Source: Methyloversatilis thermotolerans
GTDB lineage: Bacteria > Pseudomonadota > Gammaproteobacteria > Burkholderiales > Rhodocyclaceae
Assembly (NCBI RefSeq): GCF_000372885.1
Contig: NZ_KB889967.1
Coordinates: 2,414,655 to 2,478,654, forward strand
Length of the DNA: 64,000 nt
Direction: 5' to 3'
Part shown: positions 8,994 through 17,664 of the stretch, in pieces
Numbering within the stretch: the first letter of the stretch is position 1
How the letters are laid out: every line of letters begins with the position of its first letter
The notes under the pieces: model-generated
Seen by the model: the letters and a program-made list of their open reading frames with translations, nothing else
Told to the model about the DNA's origin: nothing
Database searches by the model: none
Program-made: the position numbers and the translations under genes

Positions 8994-10730
8994 TCACTCG
9001 TCGAGTGCGAACACCCAGACCGAGCCACCTTCAGGCACCGATTTCTCCCAACCCGCCTGATCGTGCATCTTGCCCTGGATCCACGCGGCATCGACCCCCC
9101 AGCCGGACACCACGGCAATGTACTGCTTGCCGTCGATCCTGAAGGTAGTGGGCGGCGAAATGATGCCGGACGGCGTCGGGAACTCCCACAGCAGCTTGCC
9201 GCTCTTCGCGTCGTAGGCGCGGAAATGGCGGTCATTGGTCCCGCCCGCGAACAGCAGGTCGCCTGCGGTGGTCAGGATGGACCCCCAGTTCCACGAACGG
9301 GCATAGGTCTCACGCCAGACCTCCTTGCCGCCATCCACGCTCCAGGCCTGGATGCCACCGATGTATTTCGCATTCTTGTCGACATGCAGGTTCAGTTCGG
9401 TGATTTCCACCCCGGCCGACCACTGCCCCGGAATGCGCTCCTGTACCTTGCCGGTGAGCGTCATGCAGTGGTTGTCGTTGAATGGCACGTAGAGCATGCC
9501 GGTCTTCGGGTTGTACGCCTCGTACGGCCAGTCCTTGCCGCCCCACAGGCTGGGACAATAGGTGGCCGTCTTGCCGGTACCCGGCTTGTGCGTCTCGTCG
9601 TAGCTCGGCCGGCCGGTCTTGGGATCGACGCTGGTGAAGACGTTCTGCTTCACGTAGGGGGTCGATTTGCGGTACGTGATGCCGCCATTGGCGTCGCGAT
9701 CCAGCCAGTACATGTAGCCATTGCGCTGCGCACTGATGAGGCCGGGCACCTTCTTGCCGTCTCGATTGAACTCGACGAGCGTCGGGGCGTTCATGCCGGC
9801 CCAGTCCCAGGAATCGTTCCAGTGGTACTGGAAATGCCCCTTGATGGCGCCGCTGTCCGGATTGAGCGACAGCACCGACGTGAGGTAGAGGTTGTCGCCG
9901 GGACGCTGGTCACCCGGCCACGGCGCGCCATTTCCCACACCCCAGTACAGCACGTCGCTCTTCGCGTCGTAGTTGCCGGGCATCCACATGGTGCCGCCGC
10001 CGTTCTTCCAGGCGTCCTTCCAGCGTCCGTCCTTGGGCCAGGTTTCCGAACCCGGTTCGCCCGGTGCAGGCACGCTGTAGCGTGTCCATTCCTCCTTGCC
10101 GGTTTCCGCGTCGAAGGCCTTGAGGAAACCGCGCACGCCGAACTCGCCGCCGGACGGACCGACGATCACCTTGCCCTTCACCACCAGGGGTGCCGAGGTG
10201 ATGTAGGCGCTTTCGTTCTGCCAGTCGCACACCGTGGCCTCCCACACCTTGTTGCCGGTCTTGGCATCGAGCGCGGTGAGCACGCAGTCGAGACCAGCGA
10301 CATAGACCTTGTCGTTCCACAGCGCCACGCCACGGTTGGTCACGTGCAGCGCTCCGAAGCCTTCAGGCAGCTCGCGCTTGTAGCGCCACAGCAGTTCGCC
10401 GGTCTTGGCGTTGAACGCCAGCACCTGGTTGCGCGGGGTGGCCACGAACATCATGCCGCTGTTGACGATGGCGGGCGCCTCGTGACCGGACGTCATGCCG
10501 GTGGCCGCACTCCACACCGGCCGCAGCTTCTTGACGTTTTTCGTGTTGATCTGGTCCAGCGCACTGTAGCTCCAGCCCTGGTAGTTGCCCTTGGTCATGA
10601 GCCAGTTGTCGGGCTCCGGATTGACCAGCCGCTCGTGGGTAACCGGCTTGTAGGGGCCGGGGGCCGCAGCGGATGCGAGGGCCGGCGCGAACGCGAGGCC
10701 GAGCGCGGTGACCGAAAGCAGGGTCTTCAT
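8994..10730 (-). CDS. PQQ-dependent alcohol dehydrogenase, calcium type
   Basis: A 578-residue periplasmic quinoprotein. The signal peptide is MKTLLSVTALGLAFAPALASAAA. The start at 10730 has GGAGAA upstream; the long frame to 11165 overlaps the Rieske gene and is spurious. Repeated tryptophan-docking motifs (FNAKTGELLWRY, LDAKTGNKVWEA, FDAETGKEEWTRY, YDAKSGKLLWEF) indicate an eight-bladed propeller. The catalytic Asp is D309 in SWDWAG. The residue two positions on is Ala311, as in calcium MxaF enzymes, not the Asp that marks lanthanide enzymes. I do not see the adjacent Cys-Cys pair of classical methanol/ethanol dehydrogenases. There is no C-terminal heme c motif. Substrate is probably a primary alcohol or diol; context (aldA, lut genes) suggests 1,2-propanediol, by inference. 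Confidence 0.9.
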   Translation of the reverse strand: MKTLLSVTALGLAFAPALASAAAPGPYKPVTHERLVNPEPDNWLMTKGNYQGWSYSALDQINTKNVKKLRPVWSAATGMTSGHEAPAIVNSGMMFVATPRNQVLAFNAKTGELLWRYKRELPEGFGALHVTNRGVALWNDKVYVAGLDCVLTALDAKTGNKVWEATVCDWQNESAYITSAPLVVKGKVIVGPSGGEFGVRGFLKAFDAETGKEEWTRYSVPAPGEPGSETWPKDGRWKDAWKNGGGTMWMPGNYDAKSDVLYWGVGNGAPWPGDQRPGDNLYLTSVLSLNPDSGAIKGHFQYHWNDSWDWAGMNAPTLVEFNRDGKKVPGLISAQRNGYMYWLDRDANGGITYRKSTPYVKQNVFTSVDPKTGRPSYDETHKPGTGKTATYCPSLWGGKDWPYEAYNPKTGMLYVPFNDNHCMTLTGKVQERIPGQWSAGVEITELNLHVDKNAKYIGGIQAWSVDGGKEVWRETYARSWNWGSILTTAGDLLFAGGTNDRHFRAYDAKSGKLLWEFPTPSGIISPPTTFRIDGKQYIAVVSGWGVDAAWIQGKMHDQAGWEKSVPEGGSVWVFALDE

Positions 10731-10788
10731 GGGATTCTCCTTCCTTGATGTTGTCGATTGTTTTAGTGCGTGGACGCGGCACACGTCC

Positions 10789-11376
10789 TTACTGCTGCGG
10801 CGGCCCCAGCGGGCCGGAAAAACCGGCCGCCGCCACGATGTCGCCATCCACCGCCTTGAGCGGCAGGACGGCCAGTCGACGAGTTGCCGGCCCGACGACG
10901 TTCTCTCCGTTGTTGCCCGCATCGAATGTGGATCCGTGGCAGTTGCACACCAGCTTGCCGCCGCTCGCATGCAACTGCGTGATCGGGCATCCGTAATGGG
11001 TACAGATGGCCGAATAGGCCACGACGCCCTCGGCCGCGTTCGCCTGCATGCCGGCGGCGATGTCCTTGGGATCGAGCCGGACCAGCAGCAGCAGATTGGT
11101 ACGCGCGCCATCGCGGACGGTGCCGCTCGCCGCATCCACGGGATAGGCGAGAGTCGGCGCATCACCTACCTTCAGATCGGCCGGCTTGATCGGCTCGCCC
11201 TTGCGGTCGCCGGTCATGAATACGAAGCGGTCGCCGGTTTGCGGCCTGACTGTGCGCGGGTTGACGTCGGCCTCGACGGTCGGCGCGAAGGGGGCAACTG
11301 CGAGCGCAAGCGCGCCGGTCACGATGGCGCGCCGGCACTCGCAGGTTGTGTGTTGTTCCAGGTGGTCTGCTGCCAC
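10789..11376 (-). CDS. Tat-exported Rieske [2Fe-2S] protein
   Basis: A 195-residue Rieske protein. The GTG start at 11376 is preceded by AGGAGG at six nt; the ATG at 11436 has no such site. The N-terminus carries a twin-arginine signal (R15-R16 in CECRRAIVTGALALAVA), so the folded protein is exported or membrane-anchored. The cluster ligands are complete: C125-T-H127 and C144...H147, with the disulfide cysteines C130 and C146 of high-potential Rieske proteins. The layout resembles the bc1 iron-sulfur subunit, but no cytochrome b or c1 gene is adjacent. It is co-transcribed with the PQQ dehydrogenase (58-bp gap). This suggests it may take part in electron transfer from the quinoprotein, an unusual partner in place of a cytochrome c. 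Confidence 0.88.
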   Translation of the reverse strand: MAADHLEQHTTCECRRAIVTGALALAVAPFAPTVEADVNPRTVRPQTGDRFVFMTGDRKGEPIKPADLKVGDAPTLAYPVDAASGTVRDGARTNLLLLVRLDPKDIAAGMQANAAEGVVAYSAICTHYGCPITQLHASGGKLVCNCHGSTFDAGNNGENVVGPATRRLAVLPLKAVDGDIVAAAGFSGPLGPPQQ

Positions 11377-11495
11377 GGATATCCTCCTCAGTGGGTGCTG
11401 TGCTTCACCGGACCGTGCGACATCGCATGCGCGCATCTACCGGCACCGATGCCCGGCCCGCCGCGCATACGGCGGCCAGGCGTCGGGATGACTAC

Positions 11496-11511
11496 AGCGA
11501 TTTGCATGCCA
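11496..11511 (-). promoter_or_regulatory. Candidate sigma-54 promoter of the Rieske/PQQ operon
   Basis: On the minus strand: TGGCATGCAAATCGCT, which fits TGGCAC-R-N4-TTGC-W with two mismatches and keeps the essential GG-N10-GC spacing. It lies ~120 bp upstream of the Rieske start and ~118 bp downstream of the shared palindrome. Confidence 0.5.
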
Positions 11512-11620
11512 CGCCGAATCCGGATGCGCGCGTTGTCGTCAAACGTCGTCCAGACGCGGAATTCCCGCCCGGAGAAATACGTGGGCATGTACCGGCGGCA
11601 AGGAGTCGGGGGGAGTCATG

Positions 11621-11655
11621 CTGAGAAATCTCAGGCGGCTGAGATGGCGTCTCAC
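11621..11655. promoter_or_regulatory. Upstream activating sequence: palindrome shared with the aldA operon
   Basis: CTGAGAAATCTCAG at 11621-11634 is identical to the sequence at 17538-17551. A second, imperfect copy follows (CTGAGA at 11639-11644, 5-nt spacer, TCTCAC to 11655). Placement upstream of the sigma-54-like promoter is as expected for an enhancer site of the activator encoded at 15416-17350. Confidence 0.6.
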
Positions 11656-11680
11656 GCCGCTGCGACGGCGCACCATGCGC

Positions 11681-11711
11681 CCCCGGGGGTGCGGCGCCGG
11701 CACCCCCGGGG
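11681..11711 (-). terminator. Strong GC hairpin downstream of lutB
   Basis: A perfect 12-bp inverted repeat CCCCGGGGGTGC / GCACCCCCGGGG with a 7-nt loop, starting 8 bp past the lutB stop. There is no U-run. It probably ends or protects the lut transcript and insulates it from the next operon's control region. Confidence 0.55.
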
Positions 11712-11718
11712 AATGAAG

Positions 11719-13164
11719 CTATTCGGCCTGCCCGCGTGCGCGCAGCAGATCGTGCAGGCTGCGCCGGGCCGGGACGAGTGGCGCCCGATGTCTCGTCCAG
11801 CCCATCTGGCGCTGCGGCGTGAAGCGACGCAACCGCGTCGCGCACCACCGGAAAATCCGGTAACGCGCCGGACTGGCGAAAATGCCTCGCCAGAAACCCC
11901 ATACCAGGCGGGCGCCTGCGCTGTGAGCCGCGCCCTGTCCACGCAGCGGATGGGCCGTTACCGCGTCGGGAGCACGTTGCGCCTCGTTGCGCAGGCGCAG
12001 CAGCAGATCGGGGATCGGTATGCGTACCGGACAGACCTCGGCACAGGCGCCGCACAATGTGGACGCCGTCGGCAGATCGCGACTCGCGTCCAGCCCGAGC
12101 AGGTGCGGCGACAGAATCTGGCCGATCGGCCCCGGATAGGTGGTGCCGTAAGCATGACCGCCCACCCGGGCATAGACCGGGCAGTGGTTCATGCACGCGC
12201 CGCAGCGTATGCACTGCAAGGTCGCGCGCAACTGTTCGTCGGCATAGGCCTGGCTGCGACCGTTGTCGAGAAGCACCACATGCATCTGCTGCGGTCCGTC
12301 CTGCTCTCCGGCCCGGCGCGGACCGGTCAAAAGGTTGAAGTAGGTAGTGACCGGCTGGCCGGTTGCCGAGCGCGGCAGCAGGCTGGCCAGCGGCACCGCA
12401 TGTTCGAGCGTTGCCACCACCTTCTCGATGCCCATCATCGCAATGTGAATGCGCGGCACCGTCGTGCTCATGCGGCCGTTGCCCTCATTCTCGACGAGCC
12501 ACAGTGTGCCGGTTTCGGCAATCGCGAAATTGACGCCTGACACGCCGATATCGGCGTCCATGAAACGCTGGCGCAGGGCCCGCCGGCCGGTGCGGATCAG
12601 TGCATCCACATCGTCGGTGTAAGGGGTATCCGGCAGCGTGCGCTCGAACAGCTCGCCGATGTCCTGGCGTGTCTTGTGGATGGCCGGCATGACGATGTGG
12701 GAGGGTCTCTCGCCGGCGAGCTGGACGATGAACTCACCCATGTCGGACTCGATGCAGTCTATCCCTTGCGCCTGCAGTGCATGGTTCAGCTCGACCTCCT
12801 CGCTCACCATGGACTTGCCCTTGATGACACGCGACGCACCGGCATCGCGCGCGATGTCGAGCACGATGCGGCATGCCTCGTCCGGGGTGTCCGCCCAATG
12901 CACGTGTACCCCGAGCTGCTGCAACCGCGACTCGAAGGTCTCCAGCAACTCGGGCAAGCGGGACAGCGCATGTCGCCGCACCTCGGCGCCGATGTCGCGC
13001 AGCGCCTCGAGTTCCTCCGCGTCGGGAAACTGCGCCGCCCGCTTGTCACGCAGGAAGCGCATCGCACCGCGGAAATTCTCGCGCAGCCGCGCGTCGCCGA
13101 GCGCCTCACCGACGCGCGAACGGAACTGAGTCGGTGACACGAAATGCAGAGGCTGAGTTTTCAT
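11719..13164 (-). CDS. lutB: L-lactate utilization iron-sulfur protein LutB (LldF)
   Basis: A 481-residue subunit of the LutABC/LldEFG complex that oxidises L-lactate to pyruvate. The N-terminal two thirds is the LUD domain (KGKSMVSEEVELNHAL; GVNFAIAETGTLWLVENEGNGR). A ferredoxin-like region follows with two 4Fe-4S motifs: CIRCGACMNHCPVY and CGACAEVCPV. The C-terminal ~90 residues are Arg-rich, ending ...LRARGQAE. Length is typical. Its ATG overlaps the lutC stop by 4 nt (ATGA). It is the last gene of lutA-lutC-lutB on this strand. Confidence 0.95.
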   Translation of the reverse strand: MKTQPLHFVSPTQFRSRVGEALGDARLRENFRGAMRFLRDKRAAQFPDAEELEALRDIGAEVRRHALSRLPELLETFESRLQQLGVHVHWADTPDEACRIVLDIARDAGASRVIKGKSMVSEEVELNHALQAQGIDCIESDMGEFIVQLAGERPSHIVMPAIHKTRQDIGELFERTLPDTPYTDDVDALIRTGRRALRQRFMDADIGVSGVNFAIAETGTLWLVENEGNGRMSTTVPRIHIAMMGIEKVVATLEHAVPLASLLPRSATGQPVTTYFNLLTGPRRAGEQDGPQQMHVVLLDNGRSQAYADEQLRATLQCIRCGACMNHCPVYARVGGHAYGTTYPGPIGQILSPHLLGLDASRDLPTASTLCGACAEVCPVRIPIPDLLLRLRNEAQRAPDAVTAHPLRGQGAAHSAGARLVWGFWRGIFASPARYRIFRWCATRLRRFTPQRQMGWTRHRAPLVPARRSLHDLLRARGQAE

Positions 13165-13838
13165 CGTTCACCTTCAATCTCGATGTCGTCGACCACGGAC
13201 ACGATGAGCTCGCACGGCCCGTGTGCGCCATAGGCAAGGACCTGCTGGATGTCCGCGGTGCGTGTGGGACTGGACACCAGCACGCGATTCGATGTCGCGC
13301 ATTCGTGCCATCGGAACCTTTGTGCGACCTCGTACAGCGAGCCGTGGACGCGCGACGTCGTGATGCGCAGGACGCTGATGGGCGGAATCAGGGACAGCGA
13401 ACGCGGACACGCCGCGCCATGTTCGAGCACCAGCGCCCCGATGTCGGCGACGGCGGCCTGCGCGTCCACGAAACCGGCCGTTACCGATTCGAACATGTCC
13501 TGCTTCCAGGACTCGTACGCACCCTCCAGACTGATCACGTGCATCACATCCTGCAGCGCCTCTGCGAGCGGCAGTGCAGCGGACTGACTCCGGCTCAGGG
13601 CGAGGCTGCGGACCCCCTTGTGCAGCAGACGTTCGCGCAGATCGTCCACCCAGCTCGACGGAGAGCTGCGCAGCACTTCGGCCCGCGCGGCCGACAACCT
13701 TGCGCACAACTGTTCCACCCTCTCGGCGATGCCGCATTCGCGGGCGTGACAGGCGTGGAAGGCGGCCAGATCGGGGGCTGCAAGCGTCTGCGCGCCAGCG
13801 CCGCGCAGACGCGCCAGAATGCGTTCGCGCGCGCTCAT
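13161..13838 (-). CDS. lutC: Lactate utilization protein LutC (LldG)
   Basis: A 225-residue LUD-domain subunit of the lactate oxidation complex. The start MSARERILARLRG at 13838 overlaps the lutA stop by four nt (ATGA). The frame extends further upstream inside lutA but that part is noise. The characteristic segment AAVADIGALVLEHG...SLIPPISVLRI corresponds to the LUD-domain active core. The domain occupies roughly residues 60-215. Four-base overlaps on both sides show tight translational coupling. Confidence 0.93.
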   Translation of the reverse strand: MSARERILARLRGAGAQTLAAPDLAAFHACHARECGIAERVEQLCARLSAARAEVLRSSPSSWVDDLRERLLHKGVRSLALSRSQSAALPLAEALQDVMHVISLEGAYESWKQDMFESVTAGFVDAQAAVADIGALVLEHGAACPRSLSLIPPISVLRITTSRVHGSLYEVAQRFRWHECATSNRVLVSSPTRTADIQQVLAYGAHGPCELIVSVVDDIEIEGER

Positions 13839-14599
13839 GCCTTCCGCTCCACGCGACGACGCACGAAGGAAGCGATGTGCTCGCCCTGGAGCGCACACCC
13901 CCGCTTCTTCGCGGCGTGGCCGATATTGAGCAGGCAACCACCGTCAGCGGTCACGAAGTGCGACGCATTGGCCTGCAGACTGGCCACCTTGTCCTGCACC
14001 ATGGCGCCCGATATGTCGTCGTGCCGCAGCGAGAAGGTGCCGCCGAACCCGCAGCACTCCACCTCGTTCTCGTGCGTGCTCACCCGCACGCCCGGCAGCG
14101 CGCCGAGAAGCTCCAGCGCATGTGCCCGCGTGCCCATTTCGCGGCGCGCGCTGCACGATGTATGCAGTCCAATATCGATCGGCGGTCCGGCGCAGTCGCG
14201 AAAGTCGACCTTGAGCACTTCGACCAGGAATTCGCTCAGTTCGAACACCCGGGTCGCCAGCTCTTCGGCTTGCGCGACCCGCGCGGCCTCGCCATCGAAC
14301 AGGCGTGGCCAGTGCAGGCGCATCATGCCGGCACAAGAACCGGATGGCACGACAACCGGCCACGGCTGCCGGAACAGATCGAGCTGCGCCCGCGCAACTG
14401 CCCTCGCCTGAACGGGATTACCGCTGGTATAGGCAGGTTGTCCGCAGCAGCTCTGCGCCCGCGGAAAATGCACACGCTGACCTTCGCGTTCGAGCAGATG
14501 CACGGCATCCAGGCCGGCCTCGGGAAGGAACAGATCGACCAGGCAGGTCGCGAACAGATACACGTGGCCGCACGGGGCCGGATAGACGCGCCGTTGCAT
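13835..14599 (-). CDS. lutA: Lactate utilization protein LutA (LldE), CCG-domain
   Basis: A 254-residue iron-sulfur cluster subunit with two cysteine-rich CCG domains (QSCCGQPAY and VECCGFGGTF), plus further conserved cysteines in PSGSCAGMM and HTSCSARREMG. This is the layout of LldE/LutA and of the related heterodisulfide-reductase and GlcF subunits. It is the first gene of the lutACB operon. The ~120-bp upstream gap contains a perfect palindrome that looks like an LldR/PdhR-type operator, with the divergent gntR-family gene on the other side. Confidence 0.95.
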   Translation of the reverse strand: MQRRVYPAPCGHVYLFATCLVDLFLPEAGLDAVHLLEREGQRVHFPRAQSCCGQPAYTSGNPVQARAVARAQLDLFRQPWPVVVPSGSCAGMMRLHWPRLFDGEAARVAQAEELATRVFELSEFLVEVLKVDFRDCAGPPIDIGLHTSCSARREMGTRAHALELLGALPGVRVSTHENEVECCGFGGTFSLRHDDISGAMVQDKVASLQANASHFVTADGGCLLNIGHAAKKRGCALQGEHIASFVRRRVERKA

Positions 14600-14659
14600 G
14601 ATTCGCTTCCGATGTCGTTGAACGGACGCCGATCATCGAGCCGCATGGAAACCGGGCAA

Positions 14660-14676
14660 AATTGGTCTGACCAATA
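14660..14676. promoter_or_regulatory. LldR/PdhR-type operator in the lutA-gntR intergenic region
   Basis: ATTGGTC-T-GACCAAT is a perfect 15-bp palindrome (14661-14675) inside AATTGGTCTGACCAATAT. It matches the AATTGGTnnnACCAATT-like sites known for GntR-family LldR and PdhR. Its position between divergent lutA and the regulator fits control of both. Confidence 0.75.
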
Positions 14677-14717
14677 TTTCCGGGCGCCGGTCGGGCGTCC
14701 TCTCCCGGAGCGTTTCG

Positions 14718-15452
14718 ATGCGACACAGCACAGCCGAATGGATCGAGCGACAGATCGAATCGATGTTGATGGATGGCCGGTTCCCGGCCTCGTCCCGCCT
14801 GCCGGCGGAACGCGCGCTTTCAGTCCTTCTCGGCGTATCCCGCAGCGCGCTGCGCGAAGCGCTGCAACGGCTTGCCGCGCGCGGGCTGATACAGGCGCGT
14901 CAGGGCAGCGGCGTCTATGTCACCGACACACTGCACGGCGGATCCGGCTCGCCCTGGCATCAGTTGCTGTCCGCCCACGCCCACCTCGGACACGACATGC
15001 TGGAATTCCGGCAGACACTTGAGGTTGCAGCGGCCGAGCTGGCCGCCGAACGGGCCACGCGCGCGGATCTCGCGCGCATCGCGGCGCTGGTGAAGCAACT
15101 GGAACAGGCACGCCGGAATGACGACGAGGATGCCGAGACCGCGCTCGATGTCGACTTCCACCACGCCATCGCCGACGCCGCGCACAATGCGATGTTCAGT
15201 TATCTGCAGGCCAATTTCGTCGCGATGCATCGCGAGCACATTGCCGACAACCAGGCCGGTCTGCGTCACGGCGATGCCCGTGTCGCCGACGCACTGTGGC
15301 GGCAACACCAGGCGGTATGGCAGGCAATACGCGACGGCGACGCGAAACAGGCCGGGCGACGCATGCGCGCCCACATCCTGTTCGTGCGCCGGCGCCTGTC
15401 GCAACAGGGCTCAGGTCAGCCCGCCGCACCGCGTCCGCGACCGAGCCCGTAA
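14718..15452 (+). CDS. GntR/FadR-family regulator, LldR-like
   Basis: A 244-residue regulator. The N-terminal winged helix (about 1-72) carries the GntR signature SRLPAERALSVLLGVSRSALREALQRLAARGLIQARQGSGVYV. The C-terminal FCD effector domain (about 85-230) has the metal/ligand residues typical of the family (DFHHAIADAAHN...HQAVWQAI...MRAHI). It is divergent from lutACB, with a perfect LldR-like operator in between, so it most likely represses lactate genes until lactate binds. Its last 37 bp overlap the end of the convergent sigma-54 activator gene. Confidence 0.88.
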   Translation: MRHSTAEWIERQIESMLMDGRFPASSRLPAERALSVLLGVSRSALREALQRLAARGLIQARQGSGVYVTDTLHGGSGSPWHQLLSAHAHLGHDMLEFRQTLEVAAAELAAERATRADLARIAALVKQLEQARRNDDEDAETALDVDFHHAIADAAHNAMFSYLQANFVAMHREHIADNQAGLRHGDARVADALWRQHQAVWQAIRDGDAKQAGRRMRAHILFVRRRLSQQGSGQPAAPRPRPSP

Positions 15453-17350
15453 CGCGCCATCCTGCGGTAGAAGGTGGCGCGCGGAATACCGGCACGCTGG
15501 GCCGCCTCGGTCGCCCGCCACCCGGTCGCCTCCAGTGCTTCGAGCATGCGCCGGCGCTCATCCGCCTCATCCTCGGGCAGATCCGTTTCGGTACGCGCCC
15601 TCCGCGAAGGCGCCACAAGGGCGGACACGATGGCCTCCGGCAGATGTTCCCGCGTCATGCGATCCGCATCGCACACCGCGACCGCATAGCGCAGCGCATT
15701 GCGCAGTTGCCGGATGTTGCCGGGCCAATGATAGGCGGCGAGGTCGTCCACCAGGGATTCTTCCGGCACGATATCCCGCCCGGCTGCAGCGCACTCTTCG
15801 CCGAACACATGCAGGATGACCTCGCGTCTGTCGGTGCGCTCGCGCAAAGGTGGCAAGCGGAAGGTGGCCGCATTCAGTCGATAGAACAGATCTTCGCGGA
15901 ACCGGCCTTCGGCCACCAGCTGCTCAAGATCCCTGTGGGTGGCGCAGATGACATGGAGATCCACCTTCTCCGGTGCGCCACCGCCCAGCGGCAGGACCTC
16001 GCCTTCCGCCAGCACCCGCAACAGCCGGGTCTGCAACTGCAGCGGCATGTCACCGATTTCGTCAAGGAACAGCGTGCCGCCGCTGGCCATCTGGACCTTG
16101 CCCGTCTCTCCGCGGGACTTGGCGCCTGTGAAGGCCCCTTCGCGATAGCCGAACAGTTCGCTTTCAATCAGATTCTCCGGAATCGCCGCACAGTTCAGCG
16201 CAACGAAGGCCTTGTCCCGGCGCTGGCTCTGCGCGTGAATCGCCTGTGCGAAGGCCTCCTTGCCCGAGCCCGTCTCGCCGAGCAGAAGTATGGGCAAGCG
16301 ACAATCGACCACCCGCCGGAGTCGATGGATGTCGGCGCGCAGACGCGAATCGGCGATCATCAACGAGGCGAAGTCGCGGCTTCGGGGTCGGCTGATGCGC
16401 TGCTGCACCCGCCGTTCCGGGGTGCGCACGATGCAGTTGAGGAAGCGGCCACTCGCCAGTTGCCGCAGTTCCACCGGGCGCCCCGGCTGATCGTGCGCAC
16501 GCAACAGCAACTCGTCGGCGCCGGGATCGAACAGGTGATCGAATGCCAGCGGCAGTCGGGCATGACCATCGAGCAATTCGAGCGACGCCTGGAAGTTGGA
16601 AGCCACGACGCGCCCTCGTTCATCGAGCGCAAGCAGACAGGTATGCTCAGGATCGATACCGCGTCCGGCACCGGTGATCTGCAGTGTCCACAGGTGGCGA
16701 TGCGCTTCGATGAAATAGGCGTTCTCGATCAAGCGGGCGTTCTGCGACACGAGCTGGAACACCATGGACTGGCTGCGCCGGTCGTCCGGTGCCGCCAGGG
16801 CCGACGCATTGATCACCGCCATGACGCGATTGTCCGGGCCGAATACCGGCGCGGCACTGCAGGTGATGCCTATGTTGTAGGCGCGGAAATGTTCGTCCTT
16901 GTGCACGAGGATGGGCACCCTGTCCACCAGGGTCGTACCGACGCCGCATGTACCTTCGTCGCGCTCCGACCAGCAGGCACCGAGGCGGAAACCGCGCGAA
17001 CGGAACTCGTGCTCCAGGGTAGGCTGACCGTGGTAGTCCACGGTCGTGCCATCGGCATCGGTCATCAGCACGCAATAGCCGGCCTCGCGGATCTGGGCGT
17101 GCAGCCGCGCGGTGCCGATGCGCGCGAGTTGCAGGAAGGGCTCGATGCGCTCGCTGCATTCGCGGACTTCGGCCGCACCGAGGATGCGTGGCGAAGAAGG
17201 CATCTCGGGGTCGATGCCGTACTGCTCTATCGAACGGCGCCACGATTCGGCGATGCGGGCATTCGCGGCCATCTGCAGATCGGGCTGCCCGCCACCGGCC
17301 AGCGCGGCGATGCGCCGGACGTGCCGCGAGAACTGCTCACCATGGCTCAT
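15416..17350 (-). CDS. Sigma-54-dependent transcriptional activator, AcoR/DhaR-like
   Basis: A 644-residue enhancer-binding protein. The start MSHGEQF at 17350 is set by AGGAGGA at seven nt upstream. The N-terminal sensor region (about 1-320) includes a GAF-type module typical of acetoin/alcohol catabolism regulators (EGTCGVGTTLVDRVPILVHKDEHF). The AAA+ domain (about 330-560) has Walker A GETGSGKE, the sigma-54 contact loop GAFTGA, Walker B GGTLFLDEIGDM and an arginine-finger region. A Fis-type helix-turn-helix (WRATEAAQRAGIPRATFYRR) ends the protein. It is divergent from the aldA operon. That promoter and that of the Rieske/PQQ operon have sigma-54 elements and a common palindrome, so it probably controls both. 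Confidence 0.92.
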   Translation of the reverse strand: MSHGEQFSRHVRRIAALAGGGQPDLQMAANARIAESWRRSIEQYGIDPEMPSSPRILGAAEVRECSERIEPFLQLARIGTARLHAQIREAGYCVLMTDADGTTVDYHGQPTLEHEFRSRGFRLGACWSERDEGTCGVGTTLVDRVPILVHKDEHFRAYNIGITCSAAPVFGPDNRVMAVINASALAAPDDRRSQSMVFQLVSQNARLIENAYFIEAHRHLWTLQITGAGRGIDPEHTCLLALDERGRVVASNFQASLELLDGHARLPLAFDHLFDPGADELLLRAHDQPGRPVELRQLASGRFLNCIVRTPERRVQQRISRPRSRDFASLMIADSRLRADIHRLRRVVDCRLPILLLGETGSGKEAFAQAIHAQSQRRDKAFVALNCAAIPENLIESELFGYREGAFTGAKSRGETGKVQMASGGTLFLDEIGDMPLQLQTRLLRVLAEGEVLPLGGGAPEKVDLHVICATHRDLEQLVAEGRFREDLFYRLNAATFRLPPLRERTDRREVILHVFGEECAAAGRDIVPEESLVDDLAAYHWPGNIRQLRNALRYAVAVCDADRMTREHLPEAIVSALVAPSRRARTETDLPEDEADERRRMLEALEATGWRATEAAQRAGIPRATFYRRMARYGLGRGRGAAG

Positions 17351-17525
17351 GGCGTCTCCTCCTGTCATGTCCTGCCTGATCCGTGCGGACCGGGAACATC
17401 TTTGTTTTGAACAGCCAGTGTAGGCGAGTGATGGCCGGCGCTTCAAGGTGTGAAATTCCCGCCGCGCCGAGCCTCGCGCGTTCGCCGGGCGCACGACAGC
17501 GCATTCTCAGGACCGCTGATACGCC

Positions 17526-17551
17526 GTCTCAATCCGGCTGAGAAATCTCAG
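17526..17551. promoter_or_regulatory. Upstream activating sequence of the aldA operon
   Basis: CTGAGAAATCTCAG at 17538-17551, preceded by a further half-site GTCTCA at 17526-17531. It is identical over 14 bp to the site at 11621-11634. It lies ~120 bp upstream of the sigma-54 promoter and between that promoter and the divergent activator gene. Confidence 0.65.
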
Positions 17552-17664
17552 ATCCGGGGTGTTTCGGAACGCGCCGACGCATCCGGCCGCGCGCGCATCG
17601 ACATGCGCGAAAGCCGCGTCCGCACAGGGCGCACGGCGAATGACGGCACCGCTCACGGCGGTTC

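Noticed and set aside
8994-10730. Lanthanide-dependent (XoxF-like) dehydrogenase
   Set aside because: The residue two after the catalytic Asp is Ala (D-W-A), whereas lanthanide enzymes have Asp there.
10731-11165. N-terminal extension of the PQQ dehydrogenase to 11165
   Set aside because: The extension runs through the Rieske gene in another frame. A clear signal peptide and GGAGAA ribosome site mark the start at 10730.
8934-12540. Two long open frames on the plus strand (about 604 and 610 codons) opposite the PQQ dehydrogenase, Rieske and lutB genes
   Set aside because: They are mirror images of strongly conserved minus-strand genes in GC-rich DNA. Their translations are Arg/His/Gly-rich, with no recognisable domain.
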